Source of the DNA: Aquabacterium sp.
Lineage (GTDB): Bacteria > Pseudomonadota > Gammaproteobacteria > Burkholderiales > Burkholderiaceae_C
Assembly: GCA_030654395.1 (NCBI GenBank)
Contig: JAURXM010000116.1
Span: 186,001 to 250,000 of the forward strand
Reading direction: 5' to 3'
Length of the DNA: 64,000 nt
A model generated the notes under the pieces. That model worked only from the letters and a program-made list of their open reading frames with translations, ran no database searches and was not told the DNA's origin. The position numbers and the translations under genes are program-made. This document shows positions 8,951 through 17,380 of the stretch, piece by piece; position 1 is the first letter of the stretch; every line of letters begins with the position of its first letter.

Positions 8951-10606
8951 ATGAAATCCTTGAAATCAAGCTGGTGGCCTACTTTGACGGCCTTGAGCCT
9001 GGCGGTCTGTGCCACCACCGCCCACGCCGATGAGCGTGCATCACTCGAAGCCCTGCGACAAACCACGCTGAGCCTGATCAACGCCCTGGTTGACAAAGGC
9101 GTGCTGACACGCGATGCGGTGGACATCATGCTCAAGCAGGCTGAGGCCGCGCCTGTTGTTGCGAACACTGAAGCCAAGCCTGTTCAGCGCATCCCTTACG
9201 TGTCCGAGGCCACGAAGGCGCAGATTCGCAACGAGGTCAAAGAAGAGGTGTTGACCCTAGCGCGTGCTGAGCGCTGGGGCGTGCCCAATGCGACCCCAGC
9301 ATGGGTGGACCGCATCAAGCTCGATGGTGACTTCAGGTTCCGCTTTCAGGGGGACCATCAGGACAGCCGCAACACGCCGCCCATCAACTACTTGGCCAGC
9401 GAAGACCTCAACGACGGGACTATCCGTGCACCGGACTTTGGCTCGTATCTCTCCGGTAATTCCAGCCAAGCCACGGCTTCAACGGTGGACAGCCGCAACC
9501 GCGAGCGCATTCGACTGCGTCTCAGCTTGACGGCCAAAGTCACTGATGAGGTGGGTGTGGGCATCCGCTTGGCTACTGGCAGCACCAACGACCGTGTGTC
9601 CACCAACCAGTCCTTGGGCCAAAGCTTCAACAAGTATCCCTTGCTGGTAGACCGGGCGTTTGCGCGCGTCACGCCTGTAGAGGGCGTGGATGTGCTGTTG
9701 GGGCGCTTTCCTAACCCTTGGTTTGGCACGGACATGGTTTGGAGTGAGAACCTCAACTTTGAGGGCATGGCCACCACCGCACGATGGGACGTACCGGAGG
9801 CCACCTTTGTGCCCTTTGCAACAGTCGGCGCCTTCCCCTTGCGTGAGGATGGGCCGCCTTTGCGAGGCGGACGCTGGCTCTACGGTGCGCAGGCTGGCGC
9901 CAGTTGGTTGCCCGCAGCACGCACGCGCCTGAAGTTCGGTATGGCTTACTACCAATACAAAAACCTGGAAGGCCAGCAAGATACCGATTACACAACCCAG
10001 AGTGGCACGCTTGCTCCGGGTAAAACCTACGGGCAATACGAGTATCCCGTGGGCATGCGCCAAAAAGGCAATACCCTGTTTGAGACCAATCCAAGCAGCC
10101 CGACCAACTTGGCACCCATCTGGGGCTTGGCCTACAAGTTCAAGCCCTTGGTGTTGACCGCATCGGCTGAGTTGACCCACTTCAGCCCCTATAGCTTGCT
10201 GTTGACGGGCGAGTTCGTGAAGAACACGGCATTCGATGCGGCGGACTTCCAGCGCCGATCTGGCCTGAATCTCAACCCAGGTGGCAAAGACAAGGGCTAC
10301 CAGCTCAAGGCCGCCTTGGGCGCGCTGGAGGTTCGCGATCAAGGCGACTGGCAAGGCGTGGTCAGCTACCGCTATCTGGGCTCAGACGCCGTGCTGGATG
10401 CCTTCAATGACAGCGACTTGGGCTTGGGCGGCACCAACGTGCAAGGCTATACGCTGGGTATGACCTATGGCGTCTATCGCAATACCGCCTTGGGCGTGCG
10501 TTACCTGTCTTCACGCACCATTGATTCGCCTATCAACGATGCGTTTGAACCCAATGCCAAATACCGCGTCAACTCGCTGCAGGTGGATTTCAATGTGCGT
10601 TTCTAA
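8951..10606 (+). CDS. Putative outer membrane porin (Porin_5-like)
   Basis: 551 aa with a signal peptide ending ATTAHA at residue ~26. A short helical periplasmic region follows (~30-105, residues like EALRQTTLSLINALVDKGVLTRDAVDIMLKQ), then an amphipathic beta-barrel rich in aromatic and alternating residues, ending in Phe (SLQVDFNVRF), the usual C-terminal signature of outer membrane proteins. The sequence resembles the 'putative porin' family PF16930. It follows the TonB-like gene by 16 bp and overlaps the next start by 14 bp, so it belongs to the ExbBD operon and may be the outer membrane element it acts on. Confidence 0.8.
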   Translation: MKSLKSSWWPTLTALSLAVCATTAHADERASLEALRQTTLSLINALVDKGVLTRDAVDIMLKQAEAAPVVANTEAKPVQRIPYVSEATKAQIRNEVKEEVLTLARAERWGVPNATPAWVDRIKLDGDFRFRFQGDHQDSRNTPPINYLASEDLNDGTIRAPDFGSYLSGNSSQATASTVDSRNRERIRLRLSLTAKVTDEVGVGIRLATGSTNDRVSTNQSLGQSFNKYPLLVDRAFARVTPVEGVDVLLGRFPNPWFGTDMVWSENLNFEGMATTARWDVPEATFVPFATVGAFPLREDGPPLRGGRWLYGAQAGASWLPAARTRLKFGMAYYQYKNLEGQQDTDYTTQSGTLAPGKTYGQYEYPVGMRQKGNTLFETNPSSPTNLAPIWGLAYKFKPLVLTASAELTHFSPYSLLLTGEFVKNTAFDAADFQRRSGLNLNPGGKDKGYQLKAALGALEVRDQGDWQGVVSYRYLGSDAVLDAFNDSDLGLGGTNVQGYTLGMTYGVYRNTALGVRYLSSRTIDSPINDAFEPNAKYRVNSLQVDFNVRF

Positions 10607-11246
10607 AACCCGTGGGCTGACCTTGGCCCTGATCCTGCTGACGATGGCTGGCCACAGCATGGCAGCTGAGCCTGCAGACCGCGAACAAGCCCAGTTGCAT
10701 CGCCTGAAATTGCAGCTACGCCAGCAACAGCAAGACAAAGACAGCGCCGTGCAAGAGGTGCAAACCCAAGCCGCAGCTGACAAGGCCGCGTTGACGCAAT
10801 CTTTGGCACGTGTGCAAGGTGATGTGGGCACGCAGCGCCGTGCGGCCGAGTCGGCGCTCAAGCGTGCCAATGCCCTGGCCGCTGACTTGGCTACGCTGCA
10901 AAAAGACAAAGCCGATTTGGCGGCGAAGGTGACGCAGTTGCAACAAGCGATCACCGACAGCCAAGCGCAAGCGGCGGCGCAGCAAAAAGCGGCGACCCAA
11001 GCACAGACCGAAGCCCAAACACGCCATGCGGCATTGCTAGGGCAGCATACGCAATGTCGCACCCACAATGCGACGCTTTACCGTGTGGGCGTGGACTTGC
11101 TGGCGCGGTATGAAAACAAAGGCTTTGGTGAGGTGTTCACCGCCAAGGAGCCCTTTTTGCAAACCGCTCGCGTCACCTTGGAGGGCGTCAAAGTGCAGTA
11201 CCAAGACAAGCTCGATGCGGCGCGCGTGCCATCCATCACGCCCTGA
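10593..11246 (+). CDS. Periplasmic coiled-coil protein of the ExbB/ExbD locus
   Basis: 217 aa. The ATG at 10593, inside the last codons of the porin gene, gives a signal peptide (MCVSKTRGLTLALILLTMAG...SMAAE) and has AGGTGG 6-8 bases upstream. Residues ~30-150 are a long, Gln/Ala/Lys-rich heptad-like coiled coil (AQLHRLKLQLRQQQQDKDSA...AADLATLQKDKADLAAKV). The C-terminal ~60 residues (NATLYRVGVDLLARYENKGFGEVF) are more globular. I do not recognise a named family. Translational coupling to the porin suggests a periplasmic spacer or assembly factor. Confidence 0.75.
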   Translation: MCVSKTRGLTLALILLTMAGHSMAAEPADREQAQLHRLKLQLRQQQQDKDSAVQEVQTQAAADKAALTQSLARVQGDVGTQRRAAESALKRANALAADLATLQKDKADLAAKVTQLQQAITDSQAQAAAQQKAATQAQTEAQTRHAALLGQHTQCRTHNATLYRVGVDLLARYENKGFGEVFTAKEPFLQTARVTLEGVKVQYQDKLDAARVPSITP

Positions 11247-11290
11247 GGCGTTAAGCTGTCCTCTTTGGCGCTTGCCAGAGGGACAAAATC

Positions 11291-11620
11291 ATGCCGTTGA
11301 CATTCAAAAGCCAAGCCACAGGCAATCTGGTGATGGTCCAAGCTCACGCTCGGGCACTTCTTCACGTATTGGGCAAAGCCGCCGAGGGCCCGGGCATTTT
11401 GTTGCCCGAGGACATGCCTGCCGCGCTGGCCACGCTCATGGCCTTGCCTGATCAGCAAAGCCCCCCAGCCGCGCCACCGGCTGACGAAGCCGATGCCCAG
11501 TCGCCTGTTGAGGCCCCCTTCCCGGACGAGGCCGTGAGCCTTCGAAAGCGTGCTTGGCCATTGATTCGCATGATTGAGCAAGCAATGCACGAAAGTAAGC
11601 CTATTGTTTGGGGTACATGA
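11291..11620 (+). CDS. DUF1840 domain protein
   Basis: 109 aa, cytoplasmic. It matches the family pattern from memory: MPLTFKSQATGNLVM at the start, GILLPEDMPAALATLMAL in the middle and VSLRKRAWPLIRMI...KPIVWGT at the end. The centre (residues ~55-80) is a Pro/Ala/Glu-rich linker. Function unknown; the family is widespread in Betaproteobacteria. It stands alone between the adhesin locus and the phosphatase gene. Confidence 0.85.
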   Translation: MPLTFKSQATGNLVMVQAHARALLHVLGKAAEGPGILLPEDMPAALATLMALPDQQSPPAAPPADEADAQSPVEAPFPDEAVSLRKRAWPLIRMIEQAMHESKPIVWGT

Positions 11621-11661
11621 GCTGATTCGGGGGTTGTGCACTGCAGCATTTTTGGTGCAAC

Positions 11662-12336
11662 ATGGTGACCATGTCAGATCAAGTCACCCGATTACTTGTC
11701 ATTCGCCACGGCGAAACGCCTTGGAACACCGAAACCCGCGTCCAGGGGCACATTGATATCCCCCTCAATGACAAGGGGAAATGGCAGGCTGCGCGCATGG
11801 GCCGTGCACTGGTTGGTGAGGGCATCGACGCCATCTACAGCAGTGATTTGCAACGCGCGCACCACACCGCCAATGCCTTGGGGCAGGCGGTGGGGGTACC
11901 TGTCCAGTTGGATGCCCGTTTGCGTGAGCGCCACTTTGGCCGCTTAGAGGGCATGACCCCGGATGAGGTCACCGCGCAATGGCCTGAAGAGGCCGCGCGT
12001 TGGCGCCAGCGGGATCCGTCCTATGGTCCGCAAGGCGGCGAGCCACTGCAGTTGTTCCATGATCGCTGCGTCGAGGCCATCACCCACTTGGCCAGTCAGC
12101 ATTTGGGGCAGACCATCGCCGTGGTGGCGCATGGCGGCGTGCTCGATTGTTTCTACCGAGAAGCCAATGGTGTGCCTGTTGAGGTGCCGCGCAGCTGGAC
12201 GATCGGCAATGCCAGCATCAACCGCTTGCTCTACACACCGCAAGGTTTACGCATGCTGGCTTGGGCTGATACGCGTCATCTGGAGGACGACCTCATTTTG
12301 GATGAAGCCACGGACGGGCAACTGGCCCGCGCCTGA
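11662..12336 (+). CDS. Histidine phosphatase family protein (phosphoglycerate mutase-like)
   Basis: 224 aa. The catalytic RHGETPWN motif near residue 14 supplies the phosphorylated histidine, and the second histidine is in AVVAHGGVLD (~155). The dimensions fit cofactor-dependent mutase-like or GpmB/CobC-like phosphatases; the real substrate cannot be told from sequence. In-frame ATGs at 11662 and 11671 are both possible starts. The 3' end overlaps the convergent tetR gene by 61 bp. Confidence 0.85.
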   Translation: MVTMSDQVTRLLVIRHGETPWNTETRVQGHIDIPLNDKGKWQAARMGRALVGEGIDAIYSSDLQRAHHTANALGQAVGVPVQLDARLRERHFGRLEGMTPDEVTAQWPEEAARWRQRDPSYGPQGGEPLQLFHDRCVEAITHLASQHLGQTIAVVAHGGVLDCFYREANGVPVEVPRSWTIGNASINRLLYTPQGLRMLAWADTRHLEDDLILDEATDGQLARA

Positions 12337-12938
12337 AGGCCATCCAAGAACAAGTCGATGCTGTGCTCGGCCATGTCCACCAAGTCAAACACGGTGGGAT
12401 CCAGCATCCACGTGCTAATCAGGCCATCAAAAATCGCCATGTAGCTGATGGCCAAGCCACGTGCGTTGGCGTGCTCGGGCAGTTGACCCAGTGCCCGTGC
12501 TCGCTCGAAGGTGGCTTCAATGTGTGCACGGCACGACTTTTGTAAATCCAGCTGGCGCGTGCGCACGCCCAACAACTCGTCGACGTATTCAAGCTTGGTT
12601 TGGGATATCTCAAACACCCTGCGTGTGCGTGGATCGTGCACGATGCGTTGCAGCGCCGCCAGCATCGAACGTTTGAGCTCGACCAAGGGCTCAGGCGCCT
12701 TGTCTGTGTCAATGGCTTTGAGGATGTCCTCCAGCGGCAGCGTGGTGCGCGCCATCATGGCGTTGAACAAAGCGACCTTGTCCTCGAAGTGCCAATAGAC
12801 TGCGCCCCGTGTCACACCTGCGGCGATGGCCACCTCTTGCAATGACGTGCGTGCGACGCCTCGTTGGGCAAACAGCACCTCCGCCGCATCAAGCAAGGCC
12901 TCTCGGGTTTGTTGGGCATCAATTTTGGTTCGGCGCAT
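12276..12938 (-). CDS. TetR-family repressor of the RND efflux operon (AcrR/TtgR-like)
   Basis: 220 aa. The N-terminal helix-turn-helix (residues ~10-57, TREALLDAAEVLFAQRGVARTS...GAVYWHFEDKVALF) is typical of AcrR, TtgR and MexZ-type repressors; the C-terminal half is the ligand-binding, dimerising domain. The gene is divergent from an RND efflux operon, with a palindromic operator in between, so it probably represses that operon and itself until a toxic compound binds. Its 3' end overlaps the phosphatase gene. Confidence 0.9.
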   Translation of the reverse strand: MRRTKIDAQQTREALLDAAEVLFAQRGVARTSLQEVAIAAGVTRGAVYWHFEDKVALFNAMMARTTLPLEDILKAIDTDKAPEPLVELKRSMLAALQRIVHDPRTRRVFEISQTKLEYVDELLGVRTRQLDLQKSCRAHIEATFERARALGQLPEHANARGLAISYMAIFDGLISTWMLDPTVFDLVDMAEHSIDLFLDGLQARASCPSVASSKMRSSSR

Positions 12939-12990
12939 GGCAAGTCAAAGAGACCGTATGGGGCAGGGGTGATTGGTGGCTGAAGCCATC

Positions 12991-13012
12991 ATACATACAT
13001 TGGCGTATGTAT
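12991..13012. promoter_or_regulatory. AcrR-type operator between tetR and the efflux operon
   Basis: ATACATAC (12991-12998) and GTATGTAT (13005-13012) are perfect reverse complements with a 6-bp spacer. This closely resembles the E. coli AcrR site, which has TACATACATT and its complement around a short spacer. It lies 53 bp upstream of tetR and 46 bp upstream of the adaptor gene, where a bound repressor could block both promoters. Confidence 0.85.
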
Positions 13013-13057
13013 ACTGGCAACCATATGTTGGTATGGCAAGTATTCAAGAGGTGTGTG

Positions 13058-14242
13058 ATGGCGAGTCGCAAGGTGAAAAACGATGTACTCCACTGGACGG
13101 CCAATGCGGTCGGGCTGATGGCCTTGTGTGCGTTGCTCGCGTCATTGTTGACCGGGTGTGGGCCCAGTAGCGGGCCATCGGGCGCCGTCGCGGCCCACCC
13201 GGCCATGCCGCCCGCGCAGGTGGGTGTGGTGACCGTGCGCCTGCAGACGGTGCCCGTCATCACCGAGTTACCCGGGCGACTTGAAGCCGTGCGCACTGCG
13301 CAGGTGCGGGCCCGCGTGGCGGGCATCATTGAGCAGCGCCAGTTCGTGGAGGGTGCTGATGTGCGGGCCGGCCAAGCCTTGTTCCAAATCAACGCCAGCG
13401 CCTACAAGGCGGCCTTGGACAGTGCGGCAGCCACCCAAGCCAAGGCCCAAGCCAATTTGGCTCAAACCACCTCTTTGTTTGACCGCTACAAGCCCTTGCA
13501 CGAGGCCAAGGCCATCAGCCCTCAAGAGTTCGTGAATGCCCAAGTGGCCCAGCAGCAGGCGCAGGCCGATGTGGCTGCGGCCAATGCAGCGCTCCAGATA
13601 GCGCGCATCAACTTGGGCTACGCCTCGGTGACGGCGCCGATCTCAGGGCGCATCGGCCGCGCACTCACGACCGAGGGCGCCTTGGTCGGCGTGGGCGATG
13701 CCACCCCCTTGGCTGTGATCCAGCAGGTCAACACCTTGTACGTCAACTTCACCCAGTCAGCCAATGAGGTGGTCAAGCGTACCGCCAACCGTGGCGCCCT
13801 TATCCATGTGGTCTTGGACGATGGCAGCGAGTACCCCTTGCCCGGTAAATTATTGTTCTCTGATGTGAGTGTGGACAGCAGTTCAGGGCAAGTCGCGTTG
13901 CGCGCGGAGCTGCCCAATCCACACGGCGTGCTGCTACCCGGCATGTATGTGCGTGTGCGGCTAGAGCAAGCACAGCTTGAGGGCGGCGTCTTGTTGCCTC
14001 AACAGGCGGTGACACGCAACAGCCAAGGCGACACTGTTTTGATTGTGGACGCACAAGGCAAAGTCACACCTCGGCCAGTGACACTTGGCGGCGCACGCGG
14101 CACGCAATGGGTGGTATTGCGTGGCTTGGCTGAGGGGGACCAAGTCATGGTGGATGGCTTTCAAAAAATGATGAACCCCAAAGCACCCGTCAAGGCCGTG
14201 CCTTGGGTGCCTCAAGGCGCAGCGCCTGCTGCGTCTCACTGA
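13058..14242 (+). CDS. RND efflux periplasmic adaptor lipoprotein (AcrA/MexA-like)
   Basis: 394 aa. ATG 13058 is preferred over upstream in-frame starts because it gives a lipoprotein signal with lipobox LLTGC at ~residue 32 and has AAGAGG upstream. The order is lipoyl-like half (PGRLEAVRTAQVRARVAGII), alpha-helical hairpin (~100-165, AQANLAQTTSLFDRYKPLHE), second lipoyl half and a beta-barrel ending in LAEGDQVMVDGFQ. It links the inner membrane pump to the outer membrane channel. First gene of the operon, followed after 12 bp by the pump gene. Confidence 0.93.
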   Translation: MASRKVKNDVLHWTANAVGLMALCALLASLLTGCGPSSGPSGAVAAHPAMPPAQVGVVTVRLQTVPVITELPGRLEAVRTAQVRARVAGIIEQRQFVEGADVRAGQALFQINASAYKAALDSAAATQAKAQANLAQTTSLFDRYKPLHEAKAISPQEFVNAQVAQQQAQADVAAANAALQIARINLGYASVTAPISGRIGRALTTEGALVGVGDATPLAVIQQVNTLYVNFTQSANEVVKRTANRGALIHVVLDDGSEYPLPGKLLFSDVSVDSSSGQVALRAELPNPHGVLLPGMYVRVRLEQAQLEGGVLLPQQAVTRNSQGDTVLIVDAQGKVTPRPVTLGGARGTQWVVLRGLAEGDQVMVDGFQKMMNPKAPVKAVPWVPQGAAPAASH

Positions 14243-14254
14243 CAGGGCGCCGAC

Positions 14255-17200
14255 ATGTCACGCTTTTTCATTGATCGGCCCATTTTTGCGTGGGTCATCG
14301 CGCTGTTCATCGTCGTGTTTGGCGGGGTCGCCATCACCAAACTGCCTATCGCGCAGTACCCAACGGTGGCGCCGCCCTCCATTGTCATCAGTGCCAGTTA
14401 CCCCGGTGCCTCGGCCAAAACGCTGGACGAAAGCGTGGTCAGCGTGATCGAGCAAGAGCTCAACGGGGCGCCCGGTCTGGCGTACATGGAGTCAGTCAGC
14501 CAGGCCAATGGCACAGGCCAAATCACGGTGACGTTTGATACCGGCACCAACATTGATCTGGCCCAAATTGAAGTTCAAAACCGTTTATCGCGGGCCTCGC
14601 CACGCCTGCCGTCTGCGGTGACCCAACAAGGCGTCAAAGTAGACAAGTCACGCAGCAACTTCTTGATGTTCGTGATGCTGGCATCCAGCAACAAAGCCTA
14701 TGACCCCATCTTTTTGGGTGACTATGCCTCGCGCAACATCATCCCTGAGCTTCAGCGCGTGCCCGGCATTGGGCAGGCGCAGCTGTTTGGCACCGAACGC
14801 GCCATGCGCATTTGGGTGGACCCGGCCAAGCTGGTGTCCTATGGCTTGGGCATGAGCGACGTCAACAATGCGATCCGTGCGCAGAACGCCTTGGTGCCTG
14901 CTGGCGGCGTGGGTGAGCGGCCCAACCTCCGTGAACAAACGGTCTCGGCCACCGTGGTCGTCAGTGGGCAGTTGGCCAACGTGCAGCAGTTTGGTCAAAT
15001 CGTCTTGCGTGCCAAAACAGATGGCGCCACGGTGCGCCTCAAAGACGTGGCCCGCATTGAACTGGGCGCTCAAACCTACGGCACCTACGCCCGCCTGAAC
15101 GGCCAACCCGCCACGGGCATTGGTCTGCAGTTGTCCACCACCGGCAACGCCCTGCAAACAGCCGATGCGGTCAAGGCACGCATGGCCGAACTCAAGCGCT
15201 ACTTCCCCGCGGGCGTTGACTTCTCCATCCCCTACGACACCTCGGGCTTCGTCAAGTTGTCCATCAGCCAAGTGGTGGAGACACTGGTTGAGGCCGTGCT
15301 CCTCGTCTTCTTGGTGATGTACCTGTTCTTGCAGAACATCCGCTACACCTTGATCCCCACGCTGGTCGTGCCTGTGGCCTTGCTGGGTACCTTCGGCGTG
15401 ATGATGGTGGCGGGCTTCTCTATCAACGTGTTGACCATGTTTGGCATGGTGCTGGCCATCGGCATCTTGGTAGACGATGCCATCGTGGTGGTCGAGAACG
15501 TAGAGCGGCTCATGACGCACGAAGGCCTGTCGCCCCGAGAGGCCACACGCAAAGCGATGGGCCAAATCAGTGGCGCCATTGTGGGCATCACCGTGGTGCT
15601 GGTTTCGGTCTTCATCCCGATGGCCTTTTTCTCGGGATCGGTGGGCAACATCTACCGCCAGTTCTCGTTGTCGATGGTCTCGTCGATGCTGTTCTCTGCC
15701 TTCTTGGCGCTGTCCCTGACGCCCGCCTTGTGCGCCACGCTGCTTAAGCCCGTATCCGGCGATCACCATGAAAAGCGCGGCTTCTTTGGCTGGTTCAACC
15801 GCAGTTTTGCCGCCAGCGCACAAGGCTATGAAAGTTGGGTGGCACGCCTTGTCAAGCGCGGTGGACGCGTCTTGATTGTGTATCTGCTGATACTGGCTGT
15901 CGTTGGCTGGTTGTATGTCCGCATGCCCTCGTCCTTCTTGCCAAACGAGGACCAAGGCAACCTGATCGTCAACGTGCAGTTGCCGCCCGGGGCCACGTCC
16001 AACCGCACCGAGGCCGTCATCTCTCAGGTTGAGTCTTACTTCCTTAAGCAACCCGAAGTGAAATCGGTGGTGGGCGTTGTCGGCTTCAGCTTCTCTGGAT
16101 CAGGCCAAAACGCCGCCTTGGGTTTTGTGACCCTCAAAGACTGGGATGAGCGCAAGGGCGCTGAACACGCGGCCCAAGCCATCGCCAAGCGTGCGTTTGG
16201 CGCCTTGATGGGCATCCGTGATGCGTTCATCTTCCCGCTCAATCCGCCCGCGATCCGCGAGTTAGGTAATGCCACCGGTTTTTCTCTGCGTCTGCAAGAC
16301 AGAGCGGGGCTTGGGCACGACGCTTTATTGGGCGCCCGCAACAAGCTGATGGGGCTGGCCATGCAAAGCAAAGTGGTGACCGGTTTGCGCCCTGACGGCT
16401 TGGAGGATGCGCCCCAGCTGCAAGTGGACATTGACCGTGACAAAGCACAAGCCTTGGGCGTGGGTGTGGATGCGATCAGCGCCACCTTGTCCACGGGCCT
16501 GGGGTCGACCTACGTCAATGACTTCCCAAACCAAGGGCGTTTGCAGCGCGTGATGGTGCAAGCGGACGCCAAAGACCGCATGCAGCCTGAGCAAATCTTG
16601 CAGCTCAATGTGATCAACAAGCTCGGCCAATCGGTGCCCTTGTCGGCCTTCGCCAGCACACGCTGGTTCAGTGGCCAGATGCAAGCTGTGCGCTACAACG
16701 GCTACCCCGCCATGCGCATCTCAGGGGATGCGGCTGCAGGGTTCAGCACAGGCCAAGCCATGGCTGAGATGGCCGCCTTGGCCGCGCAACTGCCCGATGG
16801 CATCAGCATCGAGTGGACTGGCTTGTCACGCGAAGAGCGCTTGTCCGGCTCGCAGGCCAATATGCTGCTGGGCTTTTCATTGCTGGCTGTGTTCTTATGC
16901 CTTGCTGCGCTGTACGAGAGTTGGACTATCCCCCTGGCCGTTTTGCTCGTCGTGCCCTTGGGCCTCTTGGGCTCTCTGCTGGGTGCGAGCTGGCGTGACC
17001 TGCCCAATGACGTCTACTTCAAGGTCGGCTTGATCACCATCATGGGCTTGTCGGCCAAGAACGCGATCCTGATCATTGAGTTTGCCAAAGAGCTGCAGCA
17101 ACAAGGTATGGGCTTGATTGATGCCACGATGGCCGCTTGTCGTTTGCGCTTGAGGCCCATCATCATGACCTCGTTGGCGTTCATCCTTGGCGTGATGCCA

Positions 17201-17380
17201 CTGGTGTTGGCCAATGGGGCGGGCTCAGCCAGCCAACGTGCGATCGGCACTGGCGTGATGAGCGGCATGATCGCGGCCACCGTCTTGGCTGTGTTTTTTG
17301 TACCTGTGTTTTTTGTTGTGGTCAGGCGCTTGTTCCCAGCGCGGCCTGCCGCTGTCACCGTGGAGTCCAACGATGCGTAA
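14255..17380 (+). CDS. RND multidrug efflux pump, AcrB/MexB type
   Basis: 1,041 aa, the usual HAE-1 length. The N-terminus MSRFFIDRPIFAWVIAL is diagnostic. Twelve membrane segments in two repeats surround two large periplasmic loops; transmembrane helix 4 carries the paired aspartates of the proton relay in ILVDDAIVVVENVER. It exchanges protons for hydrophobic drugs, detergents or solvents and works as a trimer with the adaptor and outer membrane channel encoded on either side. Confidence 0.97.
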   Translation: MSRFFIDRPIFAWVIALFIVVFGGVAITKLPIAQYPTVAPPSIVISASYPGASAKTLDESVVSVIEQELNGAPGLAYMESVSQANGTGQITVTFDTGTNIDLAQIEVQNRLSRASPRLPSAVTQQGVKVDKSRSNFLMFVMLASSNKAYDPIFLGDYASRNIIPELQRVPGIGQAQLFGTERAMRIWVDPAKLVSYGLGMSDVNNAIRAQNALVPAGGVGERPNLREQTVSATVVVSGQLANVQQFGQIVLRAKTDGATVRLKDVARIELGAQTYGTYARLNGQPATGIGLQLSTTGNALQTADAVKARMAELKRYFPAGVDFSIPYDTSGFVKLSISQVVETLVEAVLLVFLVMYLFLQNIRYTLIPTLVVPVALLGTFGVMMVAGFSINVLTMFGMVLAIGILVDDAIVVVENVERLMTHEGLSPREATRKAMGQISGAIVGITVVLVSVFIPMAFFSGSVGNIYRQFSLSMVSSMLFSAFLALSLTPALCATLLKPVSGDHHEKRGFFGWFNRSFAASAQGYESWVARLVKRGGRVLIVYLLILAVVGWLYVRMPSSFLPNEDQGNLIVNVQLPPGATSNRTEAVISQVESYFLKQPEVKSVVGVVGFSFSGSGQNAALGFVTLKDWDERKGAEHAAQAIAKRAFGALMGIRDAFIFPLNPPAIRELGNATGFSLRLQDRAGLGHDALLGARNKLMGLAMQSKVVTGLRPDGLEDAPQLQVDIDRDKAQALGVGVDAISATLSTGLGSTYVNDFPNQGRLQRVMVQADAKDRMQPEQILQLNVINKLGQSVPLSAFASTRWFSGQMQAVRYNGYPAMRISGDAAAGFSTGQAMAEMAALAAQLPDGISIEWTGLSREERLSGSQANMLLGFSLLAVFLCLAALYESWTIPLAVLLVVPLGLLGSLLGASWRDLPNDVYFKVGLITIMGLSAKNAILIIEFAKELQQQGMGLIDATMAACRLRLRPIIMTSLAFILGVMPLVLANGAGSASQRAIGTGVMSGMIAATVLAVFFVPVFFVVVRRLFPARPAAVTVESNDA

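Noticed and set aside
14648-16051. Long antisense open frame of 467 codons within the RND pump gene
   Set aside because: Mirrors the codon bias of the pump gene, is His/Gln-rich and low in hydrophobic core; no family resemblance, no ribosome binding site.
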